Assembly: GCA_018907035.1 (NCBI GenBank)
Contig: JACCIC010000049.1
Coordinates: 2,746,001-2,810,000 of the forward strand
Direction: 5' to 3'
DNA: 64,000 nt
From: Sycobia sp. Sy_11
Taxonomy: Eukaryota > Arthropoda > Insecta > Hymenoptera > Epichrysomallidae
Shown: in pieces, positions 53,173 to 64,000 of the stretch
How positions within the stretch are numbered: position 1 is the stretch's first letter
Layout of the letters: each line of letters opens with the position of its first letter
Notes under the pieces: model-generated
Told to the model about the DNA's origin: nothing
The model's input: only the letters and a program-made list of their open reading frames with translations
The model's database searches: none
Made by a program: the position numbers and the translations under genes

Positions 53173-54337
53173 TATGTGTGTGCATGTGTATGTGTATGTA
53201 TATATAGATATGCATATGCATATGTTTATACCTGGCTCGTTTATAATGGCGATGTCGACCATTCTACAGCGTTATGCACTTTTTGTTATTTTTCTTTTTC
53301 TCCGTCGTTATTTTATTAATTTTTTTTTTTTGAAAGAACGTTAGTACTGTACAGTATGGAATAAATAGGCTACGCGACGCGAGTGCCTTCTTTTTCCTTC
53401 TCTTACAATGTTGGGCGGATTGCCTATTGTTTTTTTAAGATGTATATATGTACAGATGTATGTGTAAGCGCGCGTATAATCGAGACTCGAGGGATCGACG
53501 AGCATTGCTCTGGTACAAGCGCTTTTGTCGGAGCTCTATAAATAAAAGTTTGGGTCAATGCTTTTGGCTAACTGATGTCAAGACGACTTTTCTTATGAAT
53601 TATATATATATGTATAAAAATAGAAAAATCTGCCGATATATTGTATTTTATTTTTAATTGGTCTATCTTGATCACGATTCATCGCGATTATGGTCTTTAT
53701 CACGATTTATCAGAATAATTTATCACAAACTGATAGGTTTTGATTAATTGGTTAAAAAAAAAATTTTTTTTTACTCCATAATATTATTGAAAATGTAAGA
53801 ACACGTGTCTCTATATGTTTCTGTAAGGTATTTTTACGTGTTAGAAAGCCTTCGACATTCATTATCTTTCTTTACCCGATATCCAATGTATAATCTCCGA
53901 ACATTATTCCAACTAATAAGGTTCAATCTAATATTTTAATATTTAGATATTTGATGAATTCATTAATACCTATGAAAGTATTATGGTTCGGAAGAATACT
54001 TTAAAATGCTATTACAAATAATATATAATGTTATTCTGCATACTAATACTTCTGAGATGAGATCAAAATAACATTTCTCTGACTCATAAAATTCTTGTTT
54101 CGGGACATGGAGAGAATTAAAAAACATAAAAATCTTTGTAAGTGCGGATAATTACGATGGATTACCAACACATAACCCAAATTTGTCATTATATCGCACG
54201 AAACCGAGTATAAAACATTTTTAATTACGTAATACAGACCAATTAAATTTCCATCACCTCTATGACAACTACTGATGTATTTATTCGGGCATTCCGTACT
54301 TTATTCATGAATGATCACAGACGGATTACTCATCGTT

Positions 54338-54343
<6 letters not shown>

Positions 54344-54387
<44 letters not shown>
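54344..54387. repeat. (TA)n microsatellite
   Basis: Perfect TA tract of about 44 bp. Confidence 0.98.
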
Positions 54388-54390
<3 letters not shown>

Positions 54391-54854
54391 TAGGTATGTG
54401 TATTTCAAAAATGTCCCAAAACACATATAAATATATCTACTATTTACTTAAAAATACACGAACCTAAAATATTATTATAAATTTAATACATGAACGTTTA
54501 ATAAACAAGAAAAAAAATTTTCGAGCTCGAAGTTGAATTTTTTACGAAAATAAAGAAATCAACAAAATCGACGTCGTTTCGCTTTATTGATAAGGGACTG
54601 GTTTTATAATTTTCACTTTTAGCCGATTTTTGAAAAAAAAAATCATCCACGTACGCACGCACACGCTCACACCTATATGAATGCGCACGCATGCACTTAC
54701 GCATGTACATATGCCGGTCTTTAACGACGAAGGCGACGGAAAAAATGCAAGTCTTGCAAAAAAAGAGGGTGAATAACCGGTCTTCCCCGATGGCCTTGCG
54801 GGGACGTCGTTCTTGCTGATGGTCAGTCCGCGCTACGCATATATCGGATTGTCT

Positions 54855-54856
<2 letters not shown>

Positions 54857-54907
<51 letters not shown>
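54857..54907. repeat. (GA)n microsatellite
   Basis: Perfect GA tract of about 51 bp. Confidence 0.98.
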
Positions 54908-54912
<5 letters not shown>

Positions 54913-55020
54913 GAGTATATGACTGTAAGAAGCAGCGAGTGAATGAGCAAGAAAGAGAAAGAGACGGACAGGGTTGAAGAGGAAGACGACCGACAGCCCG
55001 CGCCATTTTTATCGCTTCCT

Positions 55021-55021
<1 letters not shown>

Positions 55022-55069
<48 letters not shown>
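55022..55069. repeat. (TA)n microsatellite bordering a CpG-rich patch
   Basis: TA tract of 48 bp followed by CGTATAGATACACGCACGTA and a GC-rich section to about 55330. Confidence 0.98.
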
Positions 55070-55070
<1 letters not shown>

Positions 55071-55409
55071 GTATAGATACACGCACGTACAGACTTCGCA
55101 CCCGCGCGCCTGACGGGCCGGGCGCAGGAAATGCGCGCCGTGACGCGAGCGCGGCGGGGCGATCGTAAAACATCACCGGATTATCCTACACTCGACCGTT
55201 ATCCAGGCGCGCATTGCGCTCCCGGTACAGGACATGGAACCCGGAAGCGATGACGTTCTCTGCTGGAATATATTCGTGGAGAGCGCGATGATCGGACTGG
55301 AATTGGATCGTTCTTGTCTGTATAAGATGTAGGAACAGCCGAACTTTATTTATAGATTTTAGTCGTCTATAAGCGATCGGGGGGAGCGATTTTGGAGTTT
55401 TCTAATAAA

Positions 55410-55440
55410 ATGCTCTCTCTCTCTCTCTCTCTCTCTCTCT
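55410..55440. repeat. (CT)n microsatellite
   Basis: CT tract of about 29 bp. Confidence 0.96.
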
Positions 55441-56477
55441 GGCAGAATATATCACGATTTTTTGAACGTATATGCTAATAAATATCTGAATAAGGGACGC
55501 ATGTTTACACTGCGCGATTTTTAAACGGTCTTAAATTCCGACAATAGCGACGTTATGTGTTTAGTCTCCTTTAAGTGATAATATTAATAAGAACATTCGC
55601 ATAAAGCGTCATATTATTATCAATAAAAATCATATCAAGAAAACAACATCACCGTTTACGTCCTATGGTACACCTGTTCGTACTTAAAAGAATGATAAAA
55701 AAAGCATATACCATTTTATAGACCAAATATTGTCGTCGCAGCATATATATTACTGTAAAGAACCAGTCTTTAAAAAGTAAGAAAATGAATTTAACGAATA
55801 CAATGCATTATTTCGCGTTCTTACGATACTTACTCGGAACTCCAATTGCTTCTCAGATCAAAAAATATCTAACAAAACATAAATCTTCGCGAGAGAAATT
55901 ATATTCTAGTTACATACTTATACGGCACTTATGTATTTAGCATTATGACGTAGTCACAGTAGCTATAACTATGCGGCTCTATCCAACATTGAGAACAATG
56001 AAAAAATTTCATATGACCGCGAAGTTGTTTTTTTGTATCCAACCTAAAGGGACAGCATTATTAAATTGTATACGCGTAAAGAGTAAAATAATTTTAAACG
56101 TAATCCTTCTCTTAAAATCTTGCAACTACCTCAATCAAATTTTCAAAATTATCTCAATATCTTTGTATAAAACTAGCATAAGATACTTTTCTATAAGTAA
56201 TGTTTTACTTATACATCAGTCCAACATTAAATCGAACTATAATAACATCGTATATAACATAGGTATTACGGCTACATGTACACCGACTCCAAGTCTCTCT
56301 AGTGTATGATTTAAAATTTCGAGTCGAAGGTCAAGATTCCATTCCGCCCAGTGTTCGGTGTAAGGATTACCTAACTTTTGTACGTGAAAATACTTGGCGC
56401 GCGCGACTGGTTGAGACTAGCAATGATTTAAGTATATACGTCCTGAAGATGTGTCATTTACATATTTGATAATGGTC

Positions 56478-56481
<4 letters not shown>

Positions 56482-56530
<49 letters not shown>
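56482..56530. repeat. (TA)n microsatellite
   Basis: Perfect TA tract of about 49 bp. Confidence 0.98.
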
Positions 56531-56533
<3 letters not shown>

Positions 56534-56640
56534 GAAGTAATTTTAAACATTTTAATAAGACAATAATTCGAAAATTTATAATATATAGCAAACAGGTTCT
56601 AAACTATATTTTCCATTTATATACATAAAATCAGCCTTTA

Positions 56641-56886
56641 TTACGGTATACATAAGCAATTTAATTTTAATATTTTCTCACTAACAATTTTTTTCTCCGT
56701 TTCAGGTAAGTTTCGAATAAACGAATTCAAATTACCTTCGTCATTATCAGCAATCGCTGTATAGCTATATACTCGGTAAGTACGTATATAAAATTGATTT
56801 ATCGACCGATCATCCTTTTTTTCTTCCGTTTTTTTCAGCACGACTATGTCATTGTATATTATAGCGCATCGAGCACGACACCACAT
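56641..56886 (-). CDS. Unrecognised 81-codon open frame with ATG and overlapping AATAAA
   Basis: A true ATG (context gagaaATGT) opens 81 codons beginning MWCRARCAIIYND and ending KILKLNCLCIP. The middle is charged (VLKKTEEKKDDRSINQF; NDEGNLNSFIRNLPETEKK). The stop TAA is the first half of TAATAAA, so a poly(A) signal overlaps the end. No signal peptide, membrane segment or known motif is seen. The length is within chance expectation for this composition, so it may not be a gene. Confidence 0.15.
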   Translation of the reverse strand: MWCRARCAIIYNDIVVLKKTEEKKDDRSINQFYIRTYRVYSYTAIADNDEGNLNSFIRNLPETEKKIVSEKILKLNCLCIP

Positions 56887-58287
56887 TTCTCACCGCCCTG
56901 TCGGAATACTTACACAATTGTGACTTCGCTGGAATCAATTGTGGATTAACTTTGAATTTTTACTAGGGGGGCAGCGATCTAACGATTTCTGTAAATTGGC
57001 GACAATTGTCTATTTTTTATATATCGACCAAGAAACGCGTCCAAAAAAACAAGCACTTCGTTGTTATTAGTCCGGGCGTACAGGAGGGGTCACGTAGGAA
57101 ATTCAAGGTGTGCTCGACAACTCGGCACTAGTTTACGTTTTTCCGTGCGCCGAATCGATTTTTTCGAGGTTATCGAGCCAAAAAATTGACCCATTTTCCT
57201 GACAATATGGTTATTTTACGAGAAAATTCAATAAATTTTTGTACGTAATGCAGCCACTTCGTTAAATAATGACATTTTAAAGATTTTCTGTCTTTTGTCT
57301 GTATCTTTCCTAACGTCCATATTTCATTCTGAAAATCCAGCGGGGCCTCATGCGATTCGCACCTCGCGTTCGATTGTATATATCAAAGCTTATTTCTGCA
57401 CGAAACAATCATGGCGATAAAACTTTATCAAACCCAATATTGTTCATTACGAAACAAACAATAACGTTCTGCTTACTTTTTTCTTTTACTTTAAAAGTAA
57501 AAGGCTCAAATTTCATTATCATCAAATAAAAATTAACCATTTGGGATAAAAGTGATTGGGCTCGGTAACAACGAAAAATTGATTAAGCGCACGAAAAACA
57601 AGCAAAACCAAACATCAAGCAACGCCCGTATTCGCCGGGACGATCTGGCCTACGAAAGTCCTTCGACGATGTCGTCATGTAGAGTTGTCTAAAAAAGCGC
57701 GCATTTTATACAAGAATTTTGCCTCTATTGCACACCGATATTAATAATATTTCTGCTATCTTAAAGATTTTGTCGACAAATTAAAATCTTAATCCTTAAC
57801 TTTCTCGTACCAAGTGACTTCGACCAAAGAAGTATTAATTAATATATTCGTTTATCCATTAAACATACAAAATCGATGCACAACTCGCTTCGCGCGTGGA
57901 AAAGAATGCTCAATCATTTGATTAAAATCTATAGTTATATAATATCTATAGTTATATAGCTATAGAAACGAGCGTTTCGAAATTATGATTCTATCCATGT
58001 CATACAGAACACTTGCACGGACTTTGCAACTACGCGAAGTCACATCTGTCTGTGTCTGTGTGTGCACGCGTGCGGGCCTGCGCGCAGAATTAGCATCTCA
58101 GGCAGTCGCGTCTACGTATCTCGTTAGCCTCGTAAAATCACGCCAACAAGAGCACTGCAAGAGGGGACAACAATGTTAGAGATGCGCCGATAACCGCCTG
58201 CGTAATTACTCACGATTACGTATAACGTTAAACCTAATTACTCAGGTCGGCTCGATGTAATATATTTACATATTCGCATCGTATTTT

Positions 58288-58289
<2 letters not shown>

Positions 58290-58340
<51 letters not shown>
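58290..58340. repeat. (TA)n microsatellite
   Basis: Perfect TA tract of about 51 bp. Confidence 0.98.
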
Positions 58341-58344
<4 letters not shown>

Positions 58345-59288
58345 GTATAATGAGTTTTATTCAGAGACCCGCGCGTTCTATCGCACTCTGTTATAGTTTA
58401 GCTTTGAATAATAATAACTGTGCGTGCACATGGATGAAAAAAAAGAAGAAAAATCTTTTTACGTACTTATATGTAGAGACACCAAAGTCGCGAGAGAAAC
58501 GACTTGCTTCCCCCCTCCTTCCTTCCGCCAAGACGCATCGAACAAATATTAGCATTTTTTATTTTCTGACTCATCTGTGTATACGGCAGGGAGGACAGAT
58601 GTACAGAGCAACGGATCTCGAGTTTCTCTCGATACTATAAATATATATATGAAAGCAACATTATATACATAATCCGTACAAACTTCAAAAAATTCTAATG
58701 AGGTTGCAAAATGGAACAAATGAAATAATTTTACACGAGATATTGCTTAGAATAATAATAAGTAAATGTGAAAAGTTCGAGGCAAGTCACAGAGTTTTTT
58801 TTTTAAAGAAGTTTGTTTAAATTAAAATTTAAAAAAGTCCCTTCATCGAATTTGCAGTTCACAGCAAAAATATGGGACGTAGGAGAGGAGGATAGAAAAA
58901 TTATTTTAATCATATCGAGGACTATCGATTTACGGCTTTGCGACGAAATATATTTACGTTCACTTTATATTGTAAACGTTTTAATAAAAAAAAAAAAGAA
59001 AAACAAACACATCCATTTCATCATTCCAAGCCAGTCCTGATGATAAAACGAAGATTTCTAAACACGCGACTTTGAAGGGTAGTTTTTCAATAGGCCGCGA
59101 CTGGACTATTTGCCGATCTATTTGTCTTTTATGGACGACCCATCGGCGGTGTTATGAGCGTATACGAGTCTTACATCGATAAATCAGGCTTCTGGCGTCG
59201 TGTTGGAGCTACGTATAGATTTTTTTTATTGTCCTCGGGATTGGGTTTCCCGGCGACGCGCGCGATACATTCGCTTAAGGAGGGTAAA

Positions 59289-59343
<55 letters not shown>
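59289..59343. repeat. (TA)n microsatellite
   Basis: Perfect TA tract of about 55 bp directly preceding the hairpin at 59344. Confidence 0.98.
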
Positions 59344-59346
<3 letters not shown>

Positions 59347-59382
59347 TTTATGTATGTTGCGGGAAGAAACATACATAAAGAA
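59344..59382. repeat. Perfect 15-bp-stem hairpin
   Basis: TTCTTTATGTATGTT (59344-59358) and its exact complement (59368-59382) surround a 9-nt GCGGGAAGA loop. Too short for a typical miRNA precursor unless extended by the AT-rich flanks. Confidence 0.85.
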
Positions 59383-59538
59383 AAGTGTAGAATATAAACT
59401 TGCTGGGTGGTATATTGGAATTTCGAATTTTAGCGAAGTTGAAAAGCTGCTATGCCGGTTATTAAAAGTATTATATAATTCCGTGTGCGTAAATTTTATG
59501 TTACTTAAACACTTTTGGTACTTCAGTTTTTAAGGTAA

Positions 59539-59541
<3 letters not shown>

Positions 59542-59571
<30 letters not shown>
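59542..59571. repeat. (TA)n microsatellite
   Basis: TA tract of about 30 bp. Confidence 0.97.
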
Positions 59572-59573
<2 letters not shown>

Positions 59574-60724
59574 AATTATTCGAACAAACCATTATAATTA
59601 TTTACCCGAATGTTTGGATGATTCAAGTATGTAAAAAAAAACTATTTTTGTATACAGGAAAAGCTAAATTATACCTGCATTATATTTTTTGATTTGAAAC
59701 ACTGAGAAACGTTTTTAGTTAAATGTTTGTCAGGCCTATAATACACCGCATGCCTTTTAATTTAAATATGTATATATGCACATGAATTACTGTGCCATTC
59801 GGATTTTTAATAAATAAATGCCCGTTATTTGATAACATTTTACTTATTAAATGGAATTATGCATACTTTTGTAACCCAATATCAAATTATACCTGTATTA
59901 TATATGTGTACACGAACGTGGACTCGGCTGCACGTTTGCCTTCGGGCGCGTGCAATCGAACCCTTTGATCCCCTATACCATTACGTCTTTAAGCTCGGCT
60001 CGTATGATAATACTTACATATAGATCTCGCGTATGGTAAAGAATTTTTCGAAGACTGGGAATGGATCTGATATTACATATAATATGGCAAATGCTCGCAT
60101 AACGTTCTACTTTTATTATTCGCGCGTGCGCTCATTATTATGCGCTCGGAATAATATAATTCCATGGAGCGATTATTGCGCTCGTGTTCACTGTTTGTAC
60201 GAGGAACGACGGATAGAGGTGGAAGCGCTTATAAGTTCGAAAAAAAAAATAGAACCAATTAAGATATAATGAATTATACAATTTTTCTGTATTTTTACAT
60301 ATTTCTGTGTTATTTAAATAAGAATAAAGCGACCTGTATGTAAATTGCGGCATGCAAATGCGGCCGGGCAAAGTTTCACTTATGAATTATGAAAAGTTAA
60401 CACACATATAGTATGATCGCATAGTGTCTATGCGGCCCGAGTTCTATTCTCCTATTCTCTCTATTATTACGAATTATGGTGCATTATATTCTAATCTGAT
60501 AGGATTGATCCTTTATATATATTAAATATCAAATAAGAGTTCTATAACAGCCCTTTTACATAATTACATCGAAATACATAAATATTAAGCCTTGACTTTC
60601 TGACCTTCATATTATATGAAAAGATAACCAAAGAAAGTATTGGAAAATCTCTGATCTAATCGTCACTTATAAGGCAACAATATAAATTCAGATTCTATAC
60701 GAGTTGCTATAAGACCCTTAAAAT

Positions 60725-60748
60725 GCTCTCTCTCTCTCTCTCTCTCTC
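60725..60748. repeat. (CT)n microsatellite
   Basis: Short CT tract immediately after the exon-like segment at 60751-60851 (in minus-strand order). Confidence 0.96.
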
Positions 60749-60750
60749 AC

Positions 60751-60851
60751 CCACCGTCTTTCATTGTTTCATCCATCTTCATCCGTGAGAAGCTCAATGG
60801 CATCGGGCGGACCGAATGAAAAGTCCTCCTCTGTCGCTGCTCCCGGAGTCC
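60751..60851 (-). CDS. Exon-like segment of an unrecognised minus-strand gene
   Basis: A strong 3' splice signal (pyrimidine-rich TTTTTCTGTTGCAG, with TTGAC as possible branch site upstream) precedes about 100 nt of GC-balanced sequence and a GG/gtgaga donor. One frame reads TPGAATEEDFSFGPPDAIEL then LTDEDG and stops at 60770, which would make it a terminal exon. A second frame stays open across the whole exon (GLREQRQRRTF...). I recognise neither. No partner exon was found up to 64 kb. Confidence 0.25.
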
Positions 60852-61135
60852 CTGCAACAGAAAAATCAAGAGCAGCGCCATTGAAGTCAAGGATAATATT
60901 ATAAGTCCGAGGAAAGCCGCGAGAAGAAATTGCGAGGGCCTCGTGGATTGGATTCCAATCCTCCTCCCCTCCCCGCGCCAATATCAAGGGCTAAAGTCCC
61001 GAGCCTTATACCTTCCTCGTTATATTATATAGGATAAACGCTAATCCGATATCTCAGTCCCTTCCCGTTCTTTTCCCTTCCGCAATCTTGATCCTCCCTT
61101 TATTATATGTACTTCGTCGGTTGCGCAAGATCTCC

Positions 61136-61186
<51 letters not shown>

Positions 61187-61212
61187 ATATATGTTATATA
61201 TGTTATATACGT
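61136..61212. repeat. (TA)n followed by GTTATATAT decamer repeats
   Basis: TA tract to 61183, then three copies of a TATGTTATAT-type 10-bp unit. Confidence 0.97.
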
Positions 61213-61482
61213 AATTAGATCCTGTGAATTTTGTGATCTATAAAAAATGGTAGGAGATCTTACTGATCCGATCGGACTATAAGAGAGAGATAGTCATAGC
61301 GGATTATCGGATTTAATCTTCGCTCTCGGGTAACTTTCTATTATCGGCAGAAGATGCACTGGGTGATGGGGGGGGGGGGGGTTAAGAATCGCACAAAGAA
61401 TCGAAATGGTCACGCTTGCCGCGCAAATGCTCAAAATCTGTATGTGTAGATTTTATTCTTAGGAGGATTTTTCATACATATG

Positions 61483-61486
<4 letters not shown>

Positions 61487-61542
<56 letters not shown>
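61487..61542. repeat. (TA)n microsatellite
   Basis: Perfect TA tract of about 56 bp; a G-run of 12 lies upstream at 61369-61380. Confidence 0.98.
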
Positions 61543-61545
<3 letters not shown>

Positions 61546-62744
61546 CAATGTTACTTCACTTGGGAGAGATGAAAAAAAATTACGAAGCTTTTGGTAGAAA
61601 GGAAAAGAAATCTCATTAATTTTTTGTGAATTACATTTCACAAAAAAATTACATAAAATTGAAATGAAAAACACATGGCTGCTAGGCATAAATGTCATTA
61701 TTTTTCTGAAAAAGCCGAAAAGAAAACTCGCACAATTAATTCAGCGCAGCGATAAACTTAAATTAATGTTAAATGACAGAAAATAACGATGCCCTTCATT
61801 TGCACAAACGCGATATACAAATTGCAATGTTTTTTTTTTTTTTTTAAATAATTTTACATGTTCTTGGAGCTATCAATGGATACATAAAAGTAATCGGTTA
61901 TGAACGTATAATGTTTATTTAATTAATATTTTATTTCTCATTTATTAATGATTCTCGATATTTTAAGATTCAGATTTATATTATTTTTATACTTTTTCAT
62001 ACCGATTAATTTTCTTCGGTGTCGAGACCGACTATTTGTCCTTCATTTTGAAAAACATTGAGATAAATATGTGTCGAAATTTCGCATCTAGGTCTTAAAT
62101 TAAGAAATATTTTTTAAAAAGTTCCCAGTCAAATTAATTCGAATTACCGCGCGGATATATAATTTTCTGTAAAATTTCGAATTTCGAGATATAAAGGATA
62201 AAAATATACTAACATATACGTTCAAATATCAATCACGGTTAAAAAATACTGCAGAGTGTATCTTTATTTTCTTCGTTCTATCAATTAATTGAGATATTCG
62301 TTCATCTTTTTTTTCACGAATCTCTTACGATCAATTACCTTGGAAATTATATTGCAGCGGGCGTATACAAACTTAACTGGACATTAAAACACAATGTCTC
62401 GCATGACGAATATCGACATATCCAAGGCTGGAATAGAATGGTTATCGATCCAAGTATATTGCCGTTTATTTTTTGTTGTTTTTTTGTTTTTTTTTGTCAT
62501 TGTTTTTTAATTCGGTTTCACGACAACGTCGCGATATAATACGCGCTAATTGAAATCGCCTCTGAAATCGCGTTCTTTCGAAACACTTTATTTATGTACG
62601 CTCGGGAATCGATGCCGCGCTCCACCAGCACGCGTATAGATATAAAGAGGTACACAATATAACGGGTTTCGATAACCGTGAAATTGACACAATCTGTGTG
62701 ATGAAATCAGAGTGAACCAGTTAAAACACACACATGCACATACC

Positions 62745-62745
62745 C

Positions 62746-62791
<46 letters not shown>
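62745..62791. repeat. Compound (GT)n(TA)n microsatellite
   Basis: About 20 bp of GT pass directly into about 27 bp of TA. Confidence 0.98.
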
Positions 62792-62797
<6 letters not shown>

Positions 62798-63581
62798 CTC
62801 ACTTGGATATGGCATATATGATGGGATAGGAATGAGCTGCATCGATTGCCGCGTGCAGTATGTGCACAATGTATCGCTGAAATTGACTTTCAGCATACTA
62901 TTATGTGATTGAGCTCATCGATCTTCGATTAATTTGTCATGGATAGGTATAAACTTTTAATGATTTAAGAAAGACGAGGAATTATTAATTTTTTCAATAC
63001 TAGAGGTATAGAACTTCGTAAAAACAATATATTTCGCATATATTTATAAAAATTATTTTTTCAATTTTAAATTTAAAATATTTTTAGAGAGTAAAGAAGA
63101 AAAATATACCATTAAAAAATCAGCATAAATTCTGTATGTATTGACTCTCAGATTTTGACGAAATCAGTAAAAATCGACCCACTGTTAAAAAACAGTGAAA
63201 TTTGACACTAATACTAAATCTGTAAATTTTTAATACAATGTGACCAATCTAATATTGATTTGTCTTGGTTCATTTAAATCAAGAGAATCAAATGGCCTAA
63301 TTCAATTTAATGTATTGTATAATAAATAATCAACAATACTAGGACTATTTATATTTTTTCCCATCTTTTTTAAAATCTTTTTAATTGAATTACCCATTTA
63401 AATTGTTTTAATTGCATATTATATAAGTATAAGAGTAATGCCAAGACAATTTCTCGGTTCAGTTAATTTGTTGCTAATCTAATGAACAAATTGAATGAAA
63501 AACCAACTAAGGCAACATAAACCAAAAAAGAGTGATAAAAAAATTATATATAATTTGTATTGAAAAGCAAAGACGTAATCG

Positions 63582-63735
63582 ATGGGATGTACGTTCTGTT
63601 CTAAGTCGTCCGGTTCTTGGAATGCAGAAGTAGATCGCGAGGGGATTTCTCTGATCGTAAAAAGATTTGCTTATGAACCATATCGGATAACATCTGGCCC
63701 CGCTATAATTAGACGTGTTAATAGCCTCTGTAAAG
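63582..63735 (+). CDS. Possible first coding exon, MGC-type N terminus, unrecognised
   Basis: A GC-richer bump in AT-rich DNA. ATG at 63582 opens MGCTFCSKSSGSWNAEVDRE and continues to RRVNSLCK, where an AAAG/gtaata donor follows. Gly2-Cys3 plus a second Cys is the pattern of dual myristoylation/palmitoylation, known in Src-family kinases and G-alpha subunits, but the rest matches no family I know. On the minus strand the same border is an excellent acceptor (cctttacag), so the segment could instead be a minus-strand exon. Confidence 0.2.
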
Positions 63736-64000
63736 GTAATAATAATCATAATAATAAAAACAGAAGTTCAAATTTTTGAATGTTGTGTACGCAATACGGC
63801 ATTTTTACATAAACGAATTCATTTGTTACTGTTTCGAGAGATAAACCAAAAAATTACCTTTATTACGCGATATTATATACGATTTTTACCTGATATATGT
63901 ACGTTTTAAAGTATATTGTACATAGGCCGCAAATTTATATATACATAATTAAAAATTCCATTATATGATTTACAATAGACAATAATTTAATACAATATTT

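Noticed and set aside
52796..53221. 141-codon minus-strand frame across a TA tract into a CpG-rich patch
   Set aside because: Includes the TA translation, lacks an ATG after the tract, and the GC-rich portion (LLLLLPGAG...) shows no recognisable protein.
52612..53319. 235-codon plus-strand frame, the longest in the window
   Set aside because: It is a chain of GA, CpG-patch, TA and CT repeat translations; length comes from repeats, not from a gene.
55971..56309. 112-codon plus-strand frame
   Set aside because: AT-driven composition, no motif and no splice or promoter context; likely chance.
58813..59040. 75-codon plus-strand frame with AKIWDVGEEDRK
   Set aside because: No ATG at its start, no family match, and the ATG inside leads to a seven-codon frame in another phase; within chance expectation.

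Overview
The window looks like an insect genome. It is AT-rich, with short spliceosomal introns in one recognisable gene and a very large number of long dinucleotide microsatellites. The encoded protein is an insect-type Munc18. The mixture of CpG-rich patches and AT-rich DNA suggests Hymenoptera (an ant or wasp), but that is an inference; nothing in the window names the species.

Only one gene can be assembled with confidence: Rop (Ras opposite; unc-18/Munc18-1/STXBP1), the neuronal Sec1/Munc18 protein that binds syntaxin and is needed for SNARE-mediated vesicle fusion. It lies on the minus strand from the ATG at 15427 to the stop at 1921-1923. All coding exons were found and joined in frame by GT-AG introns, giving 587 residues. 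The key discovery is a pair of tandem homologous exons, 3b (6484-6587) and 3a (5310-5413). Each is exactly 104 nt, both start in phase 1 and end in phase 0, and they encode alternative versions of residues 109-143. Including both, or neither, breaks the frame, so they should be mutually exclusive. The swapped segment covers the positions equivalent to Munc18-1 F115 and E132, known for binding the syntaxin N-terminal peptide.

Layout: 1-1920 holds the Rop 3' UTR and AT-rich flank. Exons 11 to 3b occupy 1921-6587 and exon 2 lies at 8652-8948. A 6.45-kb first intron (8949-15399) carries a CCAAT/CRE-like element, and exon 1 with a CpG-rich, ATG-free 5' leader lies at about 15400-15960. From 16 kb to 64 kb I could not recognise any complete gene. 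That part is AT-rich DNA with more than 50 long (TA), (GA/CT) and (GT/CA) tracts, separated by CpG-rich islands of 0.2-1 kb. It also holds a decayed Tc1/mariner-type transposase fragment (about 32.85-33.06 kb), two mariner-TIR-like remnants and an imperfect inverted repeat at 30.15-30.60 kb. A few exon-like or small-ORF candidates at 22.0, 56.6, 60.8 and 63.6 kb are listed with low confidence.

Rop itself straddles a compositional boundary. Exons 3-11 sit in AT-rich DNA without long microsatellites, whereas exons 1-2 and everything upstream lie in the CpG-patch and microsatellite-rich regime.
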